DNA from: a bacterium
GTDB taxonomy: Bacteria > Planctomycetota > Planctomycetia > Planctomycetales > Planctomycetaceae
DNA: 64,000 bases
Reading direction: 5' to 3'
Assembly: GCA_016124895.1 (NCBI GenBank)
Contig: WGMU01000023.1
Location: 1 to 64,000 of the forward strand
This document shows, piece by piece, positions 7,653 through 16,687 of the stretch. The position numbers and the translations under genes are program-made. The notes below the pieces were generated by a model that saw only the letters and a program-made list of their open reading frames with translations, was not told the origin of the DNA and did not search any database. The first letter of the stretch is position 1, and each line of letters opens with the position of its first letter.

Positions 7653-8954
7653 ATGTCTGACAAAGGCAAAATCGTGCTCGCTTACTCTGGCGGGCTGGAC
7701 ACGACCGTCATTCTGCACTGGCTGGCGCAGCAGGGGTACGAGGTGATCTGCTACCTGCTCGACATCGGGCAGCAGGTTGAGGATCTCGACGAGATTGGCG
7801 AGCGGGCGAAGCGCAACGGTGCGTCGACCTACGTGGCCGTCGATGCCCGCGAGGAGTTTCTCCACGACTATTTCATTCCGATTTTGCACGCAAACTGCGT
7901 TTACGAAGGCCGGTACCTGCTGGGCACGTCGATCGCGCGGCCGCTGATCGCGAAGCATCAGGTCCGGATCGCTCACGAAACCGGTGCTCAGACCGTCTGT
8001 CACGGAGCAACCGGCAAGGGCAACGATCAGGTTCGGTTTGAACTCGGGTACCAGGCGCTCGATGCCGATCTGAAGATCCTGGCTCCGTGGAAGAACACCG
8101 ACTTCATCAACCAGTTTTCCGCTGGCCGCAAGACGATGCTCGACTATGTCGAGAAGCACGGTCTGGAAGCGAAGGCCAGTCGTAAGAAACCGTGGTCGTC
8201 CGACGACAATCTGTTGCACATCTCGTACGAAGCGGGGGTGCTCGAAGATCCGTGGGTGACGGCGCCGGAAGAAATCTACGAGCGCATGGTTCACCCGACG
8301 CAGGCTCCGGACGAAGTCGAGCGCTTCATCATTCGCTGGGAAGCCGGCGTGCCGGTCAAAGTCAGCTCGGTCAAGTCAAAGCCGGGCACGTTCGAGGGCG
8401 TCGACATCGAAGTCTGCGAGCCGGACAAAACACTGGCGGAAGGTCTGCTGCCCGTTTTCAAGTACGTCGACGAAGCCGCGGCGCGAAACGGCGTCGGTTC
8501 CCTGGGCATGGTCGAGACTCGCTACGTCGGTATGAAGTCGCGCGGCGAGTACCACTCGCCCGGCCACACGACACTGCTGGAAGCGCATCGCGATCTGGAG
8601 GGCCTGTGCCTGACGGGCAGCGTGATCGCCGAGAAGGAACGCCGTATGGCCGACTTCGCAGGGCTGGTTTACAACGGCTACTGGTTCGATCCTGTCGCCG
8701 AAGCTCACCGGGCCTTTACCGCCGCGACGCAGAAGTTCGTCAGTGGTGAAACCCGCGTTGCGCTTTACAAAGGCAACGTCTTCATCGAAGGCCGCCGCTC
8801 GCCGTACAGCCTGTATGATGCTGGAGTCGCGACAATGGATGGTCAGGACGAAAGCTACCGTCAGGAAGACGCGGCCGGTTTCATCCGTCTGCATGGTCTG
8901 CCGCTGCGAGTCAAACGCAAAGTGCAGGGCGCTCCGGAAGGCGGCGACGTTTAA
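7653..8954 (+). CDS. argG: Argininosuccinate synthase
   Basis: A 433-residue enzyme joining citrulline and aspartate with ATP to make argininosuccinate, the penultimate step of arginine synthesis. The N-terminal PP-loop AYSGGLDTTVILHWL binds ATP. CHGATGKGNDQVRFELGYQ is the conserved citrulline/aspartate-binding segment, SSDDNLLHISYEAGVLEDPW follows, and VETRYVGMKSRGEYHSPGHT is the family signature. The length is slightly above the usual 400 residues. The chosen ATG (MSDKGKIVLAYSGG) has GAGG about 8 bases upstream. An upstream in-frame ATG at 7620 would add 11 residues not found in the family. No other arginine gene is adjacent, so it seems to be transcribed alone. Confidence 0.96.
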   Translation: MSDKGKIVLAYSGGLDTTVILHWLAQQGYEVICYLLDIGQQVEDLDEIGERAKRNGASTYVAVDAREEFLHDYFIPILHANCVYEGRYLLGTSIARPLIAKHQVRIAHETGAQTVCHGATGKGNDQVRFELGYQALDADLKILAPWKNTDFINQFSAGRKTMLDYVEKHGLEAKASRKKPWSSDDNLLHISYEAGVLEDPWVTAPEEIYERMVHPTQAPDEVERFIIRWEAGVPVKVSSVKSKPGTFEGVDIEVCEPDKTLAEGLLPVFKYVDEAAARNGVGSLGMVETRYVGMKSRGEYHSPGHTTLLEAHRDLEGLCLTGSVIAEKERRMADFAGLVYNGYWFDPVAEAHRAFTAATQKFVSGETRVALYKGNVFIEGRRSPYSLYDAGVATMDGQDESYRQEDAAGFIRLHGLPLRVKRKVQGAPEGGDV

Positions 8955-9113
8955 GCACGTCTCTGACTCGCGTCCCGGCAGAACGTCGCACGACAGATTG
9001 TCTATCCGTCCAGAAAGACGCTCGCCACTGGCGACGCCGTCCGTGCGGACAGACGGCTCGACAATCCGACTGACTCGTCGCGGGAGCGGATCCCCGTTTC
9101 CTGGGGCGCCTCT

Positions 9114-10019
9114 TCAGAATTCGCCGATGTCTTCCTCGCGTGCCCGTGTCGAGAGCCCCTTCAGCGTTTTCAGATCGATGCTGTTCGAGAGAAACCGGAC
9201 CGAACCGTCAACCAGCGCGAAGTGGGCTCCGCCGTCGTGCCAGCTCCAGAAGCGTTCGACGATGCCTGTCGTCCACGGGGCGCTGGCGCCTGGCGAGAGC
9301 CCGCGGTCGGTAGCGATGTACTGCTCGCACTCTTCGCCGCCGCAAAGCAGCCAGCCCCAGATGCGATCGTTCGGAATTCCGCGTTCGCCGACAAACAACG
9401 TGTTCGACGTGCCGTCTGTCACGTCGCGCATCTCGGTACTGCTTAACGTGTAGAGCATTCCGTTGCCGTTTTTGTTACTGCCACAGGCGACACTGGCAGG
9501 ATTGTCTCCGGACACGCCCAGATAATTGCCAGGATACAGATTGCCGCACGGGTACGCGCCCGGCGTCAGATGCTTCAGTCGAAGCTGCCCGTTGGGATCG
9601 GACGGGCAGATGAAGAACTCGTAAACGTATGACGCCGGGTCCGGCAATGGCGGCGTCGCGTTCTGCAATCCAATGATTTCCAGACAGCAGTCGGGATTGT
9701 TGAAATTGACCTGGTAGTAAGCCTGTTCCTGATCGAGAAACGGCATCAGGTGCATGGCGAAACCCCACCCGCCGCCGATCTTTGTTCGTTCGTTGCCCAT
9801 TGGAAATGTGGCGTGCGCCCCGTGGTAGTTGTGCAGCGCCAGCGCGATCTGCTTGATGTTGTTCCTGCATTGCGATCGTCGCGCAGCTTCACGAGCCGAC
9901 TGCACAGCCGGCAGCAGCAGCGCGACCAGGACGGCGATAATCGCGATCACGACCAGCAGTTCGATCAGCGTGAATCCGCGCCGCCGTCCGCCGCCATTCG
10001 ACCCGTTGTGTTCGCCCAT
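9114..10019 (-). CDS. DUF1559 domain protein with prepilin-type N-terminus
   Basis: A 301-residue member of the family hugely expanded in planctomycetes. RRRGFTLIELLVVIAIIAVL is a type IV pilin-like N-methylation signal: cleavage after Gly, Phe then +1, Glu at +5 and a hydrophobic helix. The DUF1559 body follows (LLPAVQSAREAARRSQCRNN, then LHNYHGAHATFPMG) and ends in the characteristic WHDGGAHFALVDGSVRFL motif. It is probably a pseudopilin-like envelope protein; its exact function is unknown. The start chosen, MGEHNGSNGGG, has GCAGGAA about 9 bases upstream. An alternative ATG at 10055 overlaps the upstream lipoprotein stop (ATGA). The two genes form a two-gene leftward unit, a pairing seen repeatedly in this phylum. 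Confidence 0.93.
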   Translation of the reverse strand: MGEHNGSNGGGRRRGFTLIELLVVIAIIAVLVALLLPAVQSAREAARRSQCRNNIKQIALALHNYHGAHATFPMGNERTKIGGGWGFAMHLMPFLDQEQAYYQVNFNNPDCCLEIIGLQNATPPLPDPASYVYEFFICPSDPNGQLRLKHLTPGAYPCGNLYPGNYLGVSGDNPASVACGSNKNGNGMLYTLSSTEMRDVTDGTSNTLFVGERGIPNDRIWGWLLCGGEECEQYIATDRGLSPGASAPWTTGIVERFWSWHDGGAHFALVDGSVRFLSNSIDLKTLKGLSTRAREEDIGEF

Positions 10020-10051
10020 CGTTTGATCATTCCTGCATGAGACTGCCCGAC

Positions 10052-10438
10052 TCATTCCAGAACAAAGTCATGATGAAACACATCTTCGTCGGGAATCTCT
10101 AGAGGAAACACCCAGCTCATCTTTGGTTCCTTGCCTTCCGCCTGCAGACGCATCAGTTCGTCTTTGGGAATCAGCGATCGAATCACGATCCGATGCGGGC
10201 CGGGCGTCGGTCCATTTGATGAATCAAACACAAACTCGCCGTTTTCAACAGCCCCGTTCGCTGCCGGCCCCGAGTGGTCGCCACTCGGGAGAATTCCCAC
10301 CGAACCGATTTCGACCGGCGAACCGGCGCGCGTCACCGTTCCGGTGACAGCAACGCGGCGCGGTCCGTCACTCCCGCCGCAGCCGGCCAGGGCCAGAGTC
10401 AACATCTGCAAGACCAGCAACGGCTGCACAATCCGCAT
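10052..10438 (-). CDS. Small lipoprotein, transthyretin/carboxypeptidase-regulatory-like, paired with DUF1559 gene
   Basis: A 128-residue predicted lipoprotein. The N-terminus MRIVQPLLVLQMLTLALAGC is a signal peptide with a lipobox (LAGC), followed by GGSDGPRR. The rest looks like a beta-sandwich of the carboxypeptidase-regulatory type often found beside DUF1559 genes: VTGTVTRAGSPVEIGSVGIL, a FVFDSSNG core strand and PGPHRIVIRS. The start is set at the ATG with AAGGA nine bases upstream; in-frame starts farther up (10447, 10537) would bury the signal peptide. The stop overlaps or nearly touches the DUF1559 start, so the two are likely cotranscribed and perhaps translationally coupled. The role is presumably in the envelope; no substrate can be named. 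Confidence 0.75.
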   Translation of the reverse strand: MRIVQPLLVLQMLTLALAGCGGSDGPRRVAVTGTVTRAGSPVEIGSVGILPSGDHSGPAANGAVENGEFVFDSSNGPTPGPHRIVIRSLIPKDELMRLQAEGKEPKMSWVFPLEIPDEDVFHHDFVLE

Positions 10439-10584
10439 GACCCGCATTCCTTGAATTCTGACCGCCCGACGCCAACACCATGCGTCACAGATCTCACTCG
10501 CGATGCAGAGACTTTTCTCAGCTCGCCGCAAATTCACGATCAGTCATCCGACCACTCCGAATTCAGCGTCCTCGCCTGCCCGGA

Positions 10585-11172
10585 TCATTCGCCACTGTTC
10601 GGGTGGCCCTGAAGCTCCAGCAGCAGAGCGAGGTATGACCGCCGTTCCGCCGTTGTCAAACCCAGTTTTTCGCCGAGCTGCACCACAGCCTGCTGCGCGG
10701 CATCCAGCTTTTCCTGTTCTGTCACCAGTTCGATTTCGGCAAATGCACCCACCTGATCAACGTCGTCAACGGCAATCTCGAAGTCCCAGCCGTCGAAGTG
10801 CAGCGAAAACTGTCGTCGTTGCTTCCTGACCGTCGCCACGGGATGAAACGCCAGAATCTGCAGCACTTCAACAAGCTGTTCGGTCGTCTTCGAACTGTCG
10901 CCGAGCGGCAGCTCGATTTCGCGCCGCGTCTTCGTCTTCGCGTCGAGCTTCGGCCCCTTCCAGGTCAGCCAGTTCTGATCCCCAACCGACCGAATCCGCA
11001 GAGCCTCGTCCGTCACTGCGAAGTCCCGCACCGGATGGTTGAAGTACCGGTCTACCTGCAGAATCGTCTCCCGCTCCGCCGCACCCAGTTCCAGCAGCTT
11101 CCGCACAAAGTCATCGACGCCACCAGACAATGGAAACTTCTGCTCGACTTCAAACTGCTGTATGCCGCTCAT
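10585..11172 (-). CDS. CYTH domain protein (class IV adenylate cyclase/CyaB-like)
   Basis: A 195-residue single-domain protein. The N-terminal FEVEQKFPL carries the ExExK signature of the CYTH (CyaB-thiamine triphosphatase) tunnel fold. Paired basic and acidic strands follow as expected: LRIRSVGDQNWLTWKGPK, TRREIELPL, RRQFSLHFDGWDFEIAVDDV and FAEIELVTE. Members bind triphosphate compounds with Mg or Mn; bacterial CyaB-type proteins have been reported as adenylate cyclases, but most act as inorganic or organic triphosphatases, so the reaction here is open. It lies downstream of the ATP-grasp and nucleotidase genes on the same strand with a 72-bp gap, so it may belong to that unit. Confidence 0.85.
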   Translation of the reverse strand: MSGIQQFEVEQKFPLSGGVDDFVRKLLELGAAERETILQVDRYFNHPVRDFAVTDEALRIRSVGDQNWLTWKGPKLDAKTKTRREIELPLGDSSKTTEQLVEVLQILAFHPVATVRKQRRQFSLHFDGWDFEIAVDDVDQVGAFAEIELVTEQEKLDAAQQAVVQLGEKLGLTTAERRSYLALLLELQGHPNSGE

Positions 11173-11244
11173 CGCTCGCGCTTCTTCCGGTCAGATTTCA
11201 GGGGGCGTTCGCGGGCCAGATCAGCAGGCTGCCGCGACGGGAGA

Positions 11245-12393
11245 TTACCTTGCCCACAACGCCGTTCGCAGCCTCTCGGCCAGTCTGAGCAGTTTCGCGC
11301 GGCACTCGCCCTCGCAGTCGGCCGCTGTCAGGATGGAACAAACCGGCGTTCCGTTCCGCAGCGGGGAACCAGCGGCTGGAATGTCGACGACCTGAGCACT
11401 TGCCGGAAGCACACGCTCCACAACGTGGCTCAGATTCGGCGCCACCATGTCACGTGGCGAGTAAACAACGACTTTCCCTGCGGTCCGCCCGGTCCCGGCG
11501 AATGACTTTTCAAGTCGATCAGCGTCTGGCAGCCAGCCCGAGCGGCATGAGTCAATGTGCCAGCGCAGCAGCGGCCAGCCCGTCACAAGTTCGCACTGCT
11601 CGGCAGACGCCGGATACCGCGGATTCACTTCAATCGGCCAGAGTTCGCCGCGTTCATCGCGGACAAAGTCAATCCCGAACAGCCCGACGAGACCGGCTGA
11701 CTGAACGACAGCCTCTCCGGCCATCAGAGCCCGCTCATCGCACTCGCTCGGCCAGATCGATCCGCAATAAGCAAACCCGTTCGCCCCGGTCTCGGGACAG
11801 CCGACAAGCTGGCTCGACATGCCAAGCAGTCGGACATCGCGGCTATTCGCGAGAAACAGCCCCGAGACGACGTCACCAGAAACAAACTCCTGCAGCCAGC
11901 CATCCTTGACCTGCTCGACGTCACCTGCCAGAGAATCGGCAAACCGAACGCCAATCCCGCCAGCACTGCGCCGCGGCTTCCACAGCCAGACTCGATTGCC
12001 CTCCGGCTCAGCGCTTCCTGGCAGCAGCCGCGGCACGTTCAGCCCGGCCTCGTGCCAGCGATTTGCCAACCAGCAGGGATCGCGTACAAGCCTCAACGAC
12101 TTGACCGAACACCCCAGCAACTCGCGCGACGTCGCAAGTTCTCGAATCAGGTCCGGCCAGTTCTCCAGTCCGCCGCCGAAAACCCACGGAGCATCAGGCA
12201 GTGCCGCGACCGCTCCCAGCACGCCTCGCGGCCAGTCCTCAACCACGCAAACTTCCGAAGCAGCTTCGCGCAGGTCCCGATCACCAAACTGGTCAATCGC
12301 CAGCACCGAGTACCCAGCCCGCCGCGCCGACCAGGCCGCCGCTCGAGCGCTGGCTGAGATCACGATCAGCGGTTCGCCGACAGATTCGATCAA
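11245..12393 (-). CDS. ATP-grasp domain protein
   Basis: A 382-residue carboxylate-amine ligase-type protein. The N-terminal preATP-grasp Rossmann-like part (IVISASARAAAWSARRAGYS) leads to the ATP-grasp core: WLWKPRRSAGGIGVRF as the first ATP-binding lysine loop, WLQEFVSGDVVSGLFLAN, then GLFGIDFVRDERGELWPIEV and NPRYPAS with the Mg-binding Glu and Asn. The general architecture resembles DUF201/MfnD-type enzymes, but the substrate is unknown. The start is assigned to a TTG (LIESVGEPLIVIS) 12 bases after the upstream stop, with GAAGG about 10 bases upstream. The frame stays open into the preceding gene, but no better start lies after its stop; a GTG at 12363 is the alternative. Close spacing implies cotranscription with the nucleotidase-like gene. 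Confidence 0.78.
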   Translation of the reverse strand: MIESVGEPLIVISASARAAAWSARRAGYSVLAIDQFGDRDLREAASEVCVVEDWPRGVLGAVAALPDAPWVFGGGLENWPDLIRELATSRELLGCSVKSLRLVRDPCWLANRWHEAGLNVPRLLPGSAEPEGNRVWLWKPRRSAGGIGVRFADSLAGDVEQVKDGWLQEFVSGDVVSGLFLANSRDVRLLGMSSQLVGCPETGANGFAYCGSIWPSECDERALMAGEAVVQSAGLVGLFGIDFVRDERGELWPIEVNPRYPASAEQCELVTGWPLLRWHIDSCRSGWLPDADRLEKSFAGTGRTAGKVVVYSPRDMVAPNLSHVVERVLPASAQVVDIPAAGSPLRNGTPVCSILTAADCEGECRAKLLRLAERLRTALWAR

Positions 12394-12407
12394 AGGAGTG
12401 TGTACCT

Positions 12408-13334
12408 TCAGTCGACGTAACGCTGCTTCGGCCAGTCCTTCGCGAGTTCGCACAGCTTGCTGAGAATCTCGCGGTTCGGGCTCGTCGCGACGATGCCCGG
12501 CAGACGCAGCATGTCGGCGCGTTCGTCCATCCACAGCTCGTCGAAGTTGACCGACTTGCCGTTGTGAACCCACACCGCGTCACCGCCGAGGATCCGCGCG
12601 ATCTGCAGCGACGCCGGGTGGTCGTAGATATTCGGCGAGTGAACCAGCGATCCGCCAAACTGTCCGGTCGCCAGCAGCGGATAAATGCTGCCCGGCATGT
12701 CATCCGGTGCGACTCCGGTCAGCCCGATCTCCGTGACGTTGCCAGCTCGTTCGACATCGCGATCCTGAAACCCAATCAGGTAGATTCGGTCGCTGCCGCT
12801 CCAGTTGCTGACGTCGATCGGCGTCAGCGCATCCAGCACCTGCCGCGCCGGCCGAGAGGTATCGTCAGGTCCGCAGAGAATCCGATCGCCACAGGCTTCG
12901 ACCCACGTTCCGGTCTCGCCGTCTTCGGGCACGAAGATCAGCGAGTAATGCACGGTCTCGCGAGTCCGCAGCATCAGAATGACGCACCACTGGTCGCCGG
13001 TCCGATCACGGAAATACTTCGTCCCGTCGATCGGGTCGAGCGTGATGACGTAATCGGACTCGGACGCAAACGCGGCCAGGTCGCCGTTCTCTTCTTCCGC
13101 TTCGATCCGGCAGGCCAGCAGTTCCGGAGCCCGATCCCGCAGCGCCGCAATCGCCAGTTCCTGCACCGTCAGGTCAGCCAGCGTCAGCGCGTCCGTGTTG
13201 GAACTGCCCGACGACTTGCCTTCCAGCGAGACATCAAACTGCCGCAACTTCTTCGCAATCGCCCCACACCACCGCAGAATGTCGGGTCCATGAACAGACA
13301 GCGCATCGGTCAGCGTCGCCAGGTCAACAGCCAT
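12408..13334 (-). CDS. Inositol monophosphatase/3'(2'),5'-bisphosphate nucleotidase family protein
   Basis: A 308-residue metal-dependent phosphatase of the FIG superfamily. The motifs are present: a Glu-rich loop CRIEAEEENGDL supplying the first metal ligand, and DPIDGTKYFRD, the canonical DPIDGT metal-binding loop. A C-terminal Asp would be expected in GWDxAA; the region reads YDHPASLQIARILGG, with Asp and Ala conserved in spirit. Substrates in this family include inositol phosphate, fructose-1,6-bisphosphate and PAP; CysQ-like activity is the most common in planctomycetes, but this is inference. The start is the second ATG of GTGATGATG, five bases after AGAGGAG; the first ATG (13337) is also feasible. 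It is immediately followed by the ATP-grasp gene. Confidence 0.85.
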   Translation of the reverse strand: MAVDLATLTDALSVHGPDILRWCGAIAKKLRQFDVSLEGKSSGSSNTDALTLADLTVQELAIAALRDRAPELLACRIEAEEENGDLAAFASESDYVITLDPIDGTKYFRDRTGDQWCVILMLRTRETVHYSLIFVPEDGETGTWVEACGDRILCGPDDTSRPARQVLDALTPIDVSNWSGSDRIYLIGFQDRDVERAGNVTEIGLTGVAPDDMPGSIYPLLATGQFGGSLVHSPNIYDHPASLQIARILGGDAVWVHNGKSVNFDELWMDERADMLRLPGIVATSPNREILSKLCELAKDWPKQRYVD

Positions 13335-13365
13335 CATCACTCCTCTGCGAATTCCCGGCCTCTTT

Positions 13366-13471
13366 CTCGTTCCTATGCTCCGCTTTGGAATACATCACAC
13401 GGACGCTCCACACCCACAAAGCGGCGCGGAGCGTCGCCAACCGCCGTTCTCACGGGGACCGTGGGAACGAG
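13366..13471. repeat. MITE-like palindromic element, CTCGTTCC family, copy 1
   Basis: A 106-bp intergenic element begins CTCGTTCCTATGCTCCGCTT and ends with GGACCGTGGGAACGAG. The ends are imperfect inverted repeats, and an internal GCCAACCGCCGTT is shared with the copy at 17710-17826. It lies between the nucleotidase start and the heme-protein stop (both leftward). No reading frame. A short non-autonomous mobile or REP-like element is inferred. Confidence 0.65.
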
Positions 13472-13508
13472 TGATTCCAGCTCAGAGCAATGGAACGAGT
13501 AGAAGCTC

Positions 13509-16500
13509 TTACTTCGTAAACGCTGGATCGTTCGGGTTGCCGCGCGACATCAGGTAGGCCAGCAGGTCGAGCACTTCGTCGGTGTTGAGCTGATCGAGCA
13601 GCTTTGCGGGCATCAGAGAAGTCGGTGACACCAGAATCTCGTCAATGTCCGAGCGTTTGATTTCGACAATCTTTGTGGCGTCGACCGGGTCGATCAGCAC
13701 GGTCAGCGTGCCGTTGGCTTCGTTGAGAATCCGCCCGGTGTAGTTCCTGCCGCTGTTCGTCGTGATGATCGATGCGCGGTACTGATCCGACACGACCTTG
13801 CTCGGTTCGATGTTCGACTCGATGACATCCTTTGCTCCGAACCGACCGGCCAGATTTGTCAGGTCCGGCCCTGTGCTGCCCCCTTCGCCGGCAAACCGAT
13901 GACACGAAATGCAGCGTGCCGCCGAGAACGCCCGCTTGCCGCCTTCAAAGCTGCGGCCGGACAGCCCGTTCTTCGTCAGTTCAAGCAGCTCGTCGGTTGA
14001 CCAGGTTTTGCCAGGACCAATCGGCTTTGGCAGTTCGTCCTCTTTCGGAGCGATCGCTGCGACTTCACTTTCCAGAGCCTTGCGCTCAGCCTCGGTCGCG
14101 TTGTCGAGAAAGTCCTTTTGAATGTTCTGCAGGAAGCCCTTGTAACTGGCGCCGCCACTTTTTGTGGAGGCGTCGGCAATCCATTCGATGTACTGCTGCC
14201 GTTGCTCCAGCGTCCAGCCGAACTTCATGTTCCGCAGGCACAGGGCAAAGTGGATCTGATCGAGGTTCGGCATATTGGTCAGCATGTTCGCGACGGTGCC
14301 GCCGTATCCAGCGTTCCGAGTCAGAACATCAGGAATCTCGACCTCTGTTGGTTCCGACTGTCCCGGTTCCATGAGCTTCAGCGTTTTCGCGATGACCGTC
14401 GGCGAGTTCAAATACACCAGCATCTGACACAGTTCGCGATTCAGCGGCGACGACTTCGACGGATACAGCGGATCGAGTTTCGCGATCAGCGCGGCTGCCT
14501 GCTCGTTCGACGGCGGCGTCTGTCGGATAAACAGCAAACCAAACGCGCGCAGCAGATCGAGCTGCTGTTCGGCACTGAGTTCCGCGATGTCGAGTTCCAG
14601 CAGCCGATCGATCACTCGTCGAGCGACGGCCTCTCCGGCCTGCGACTGCCGAGCGAACGCGACTGCCGCAACAATCCGGCAGCCCGGCTGATTGATCGTC
14701 GTCGCCAGGTCTGCCAGTTCAACCTGGCTGAACGTCTTCTCGATCGCGATCCGTGTCGCGTAACGGATAAACCGATCGGTGCTCGCCAGATTCCGCAGCA
14801 GTTCGGCCTTCTGCTCAGCGTTGACCGCGTCCAGCGACTGCATGGCCTCGATGTGATGCCGCAGTTCACGCAGCCGCTTTGCTTCGACGTCGACGACCAG
14901 ATCGTCAGCGACCGGCTCGCCGGTATACGTCACGCGGAACAGTGCCGAATCCGTGTTACGTCCGCCGATCGTGAAGTAAAGCGCGCCGTCGGGGCCGACG
15001 GCGATATCCGTCAGCGGCAGCGGTGTCCGAGCGACGAACTCCTCTTTCTGACCGACGTAAGTCGAGCCCTGCGGCGTCAGATGAATCGCGTAAATGGTGC
15101 CGAACGTCCAGTCGCAGCAATACAGCGCCCGCTGATACTTCGGCGGGAACTTCGTGCCTGTTCCGAAGCTGACACCGACCGGAGAACCTGGCCCGATGTT
15201 GACCACTGGCGGCAGAGAGTCGACGTAATAAGTCGGCCATTTGCCGGTGCCACTGCGCCAGCCAAACTCGCTGCCGCTGATCGCGTGAACGACGCGCGTC
15301 GGGCGGTACCACGAGGTGCCCATGTCCCATTCCATGTCGGCGTCGTACGCGAACAGTTCGCCGTCCGGCGTAAAGTCGAAGTCATACGGATTGCGATAAC
15401 CGATGCTGACGATCTCCCATGTCTTGCCTTCCGGATCGGTCTTCGCGATCCAGCCGCCGGGAGCCAGCCGGCCGCGTGCATGACCGCGAGCGTCCCACTG
15501 CCGCGGCAGCAGATGATCCTCGCCCCAGTTCGTCGGAATGCGACTCGCGTCGAGCTTCTCCGGCGGATCGGTATGGTTGCCCGCGATGACGTAAATCGAT
15601 TTGCCGTCGGGGCTCAGCCGGAGCGCATGCGGACCGTGCTCACCGCCGCCACGGAAACTGCTCAGCTTGTCAATCTTGTCGAGTTCTCCGTCGCCGTCTG
15701 AATCTGTCGCTCGATACAACCCGCTGCCCGGCCCACCGTTGACTGACAGGTACAGCGAATCAAACGCCCACAGCATTCCCTGAGCCGAGGTAATCGGCAG
15801 GTCGAGCTTCTCGACCTGTGTTGGTTCTTCACTGCCCAGCGGTGCGGGAGTGATTCGATAAAGCCCCTGTCCGCCCTGGTCGCTCGCGATAATTCTCCCA
15901 CGATCGTCGAACGTGATGCAGACCCACGAGCCTTGAGTTTCCTTCGGGACCGTGTAGAGCAGTTCGACCTGAAAGCCTGGCTGCGTCTGGAATACGCCAT
16001 GTGGGACGGCTCCTTTCAACAGGTTGCTGCCGCCGCCGGGATTCGAGAAGACATCGCCCCACGGACCAACGCCCATTTCGCCTTCGGTTTTGACCTCGTA
16101 GAGGTCTTTGAATTCGCGGTCCTTCGCCATCGTCCATGACGTGTCGGATACGACGTAAGCCTTCGAACCGTCGGACTTCGTCAGAACCAGTTTCAATGCA
16201 AAGCCACCGGTACCGCCTTCGTTCGTCACGTCGGCAGTGATTTCATTGGTGCCCTGCTTCAACGCCTTCGTCACGTCGGCCGTGACCGGCTGCTGCCACT
16301 CGCTGCTGCGAGCGATGACTTCGCCGTTCAGCCGCACGGTCATGCCATTGTCACAGGTCGCGATCAGAGCCGCCGACTTTGCATTGGCCTCGAAGGACTT
16401 CCGCAGAAACGCCGTCTGCGCCGCCGAGCCCTGATTCCAGATCCAGGTCACGGCAGGCCCGCCAGACACGTCGACCTTCTTTGCCGGAGCGACCGTGCTG

Positions 16501-16640
16501 ACAACGGTTCCGTCCGCTGCCCGCGTCACTGACTCCTGGACTTCCGACTTCTGAGTGGCAACCTGAGCGACAGCAACCGACGAGATTGCGAACCAGGCAA
16601 AGGCTGCCGCAACAACGGCGAACGGATTTCGAGCGACCAT
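13509..16640 (-). CDS. PVC-type heme-binding protein: beta-propeller dehydrogenase-like, HEAT-like, c-type cytochrome
   Basis: A 1043-residue exported protein. The signal peptide MVARNPFAVVAAAFAWFAIS ends near VAVAQ. A lectin-like beta-sandwich at about 50-160 (CDNGMTVRLNGEVIARSSEW) is followed by a six-bladed-propeller membrane-bound dehydrogenase domain at about 210-580 (ITFDDRGRIIASDQGGQGLY, GPHALRLSPDGKSIYV, DFDFTPDGELFAYDADMEWD). A helical HEAT-like stretch lies at about 590-870. The C-terminal heme domain holds C910-I-S-C-H914 with a later Met (SLMPAKLLDQL) as probable axial ligand. This architecture is a hallmark of planctomycetes and verrucomicrobia and is thought to oxidise sugars or related compounds in the periplasm with electron transfer to the heme; the substrate is unknown. 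The ATG follows GGAG by six bases. Confidence 0.93.
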   Translation of the reverse strand: MVARNPFAVVAAAFAWFAISSVAVAQVATQKSEVQESVTRAADGTVVSTVAPAKKVDVSGGPAVTWIWNQGSAAQTAFLRKSFEANAKSAALIATCDNGMTVRLNGEVIARSSEWQQPVTADVTKALKQGTNEITADVTNEGGTGGFALKLVLTKSDGSKAYVVSDTSWTMAKDREFKDLYEVKTEGEMGVGPWGDVFSNPGGGSNLLKGAVPHGVFQTQPGFQVELLYTVPKETQGSWVCITFDDRGRIIASDQGGQGLYRITPAPLGSEEPTQVEKLDLPITSAQGMLWAFDSLYLSVNGGPGSGLYRATDSDGDGELDKIDKLSSFRGGGEHGPHALRLSPDGKSIYVIAGNHTDPPEKLDASRIPTNWGEDHLLPRQWDARGHARGRLAPGGWIAKTDPEGKTWEIVSIGYRNPYDFDFTPDGELFAYDADMEWDMGTSWYRPTRVVHAISGSEFGWRSGTGKWPTYYVDSLPPVVNIGPGSPVGVSFGTGTKFPPKYQRALYCCDWTFGTIYAIHLTPQGSTYVGQKEEFVARTPLPLTDIAVGPDGALYFTIGGRNTDSALFRVTYTGEPVADDLVVDVEAKRLRELRHHIEAMQSLDAVNAEQKAELLRNLASTDRFIRYATRIAIEKTFSQVELADLATTINQPGCRIVAAVAFARQSQAGEAVARRVIDRLLELDIAELSAEQQLDLLRAFGLLFIRQTPPSNEQAAALIAKLDPLYPSKSSPLNRELCQMLVYLNSPTVIAKTLKLMEPGQSEPTEVEIPDVLTRNAGYGGTVANMLTNMPNLDQIHFALCLRNMKFGWTLEQRQQYIEWIADASTKSGGASYKGFLQNIQKDFLDNATEAERKALESEVAAIAPKEDELPKPIGPGKTWSTDELLELTKNGLSGRSFEGGKRAFSAARCISCHRFAGEGGSTGPDLTNLAGRFGAKDVIESNIEPSKVVSDQYRASIITTNSGRNYTGRILNEANGTLTVLIDPVDATKIVEIKRSDIDEILVSPTSLMPAKLLDQLNTDEVLDLLAYLMSRGNPNDPAFTK

Positions 16641-16687
16641 AGGAAACTCCAGTGTCTGACAAACTCAGGTTGCAGCGAGCAGCAACA

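Noticed and set aside
7304-7669. Minus-strand open frame of 121 codons upstream of argG
   Set aside because: Overlaps the argG start and hydrolase stop, Arg-rich, no Shine-Dalgarno and no family.
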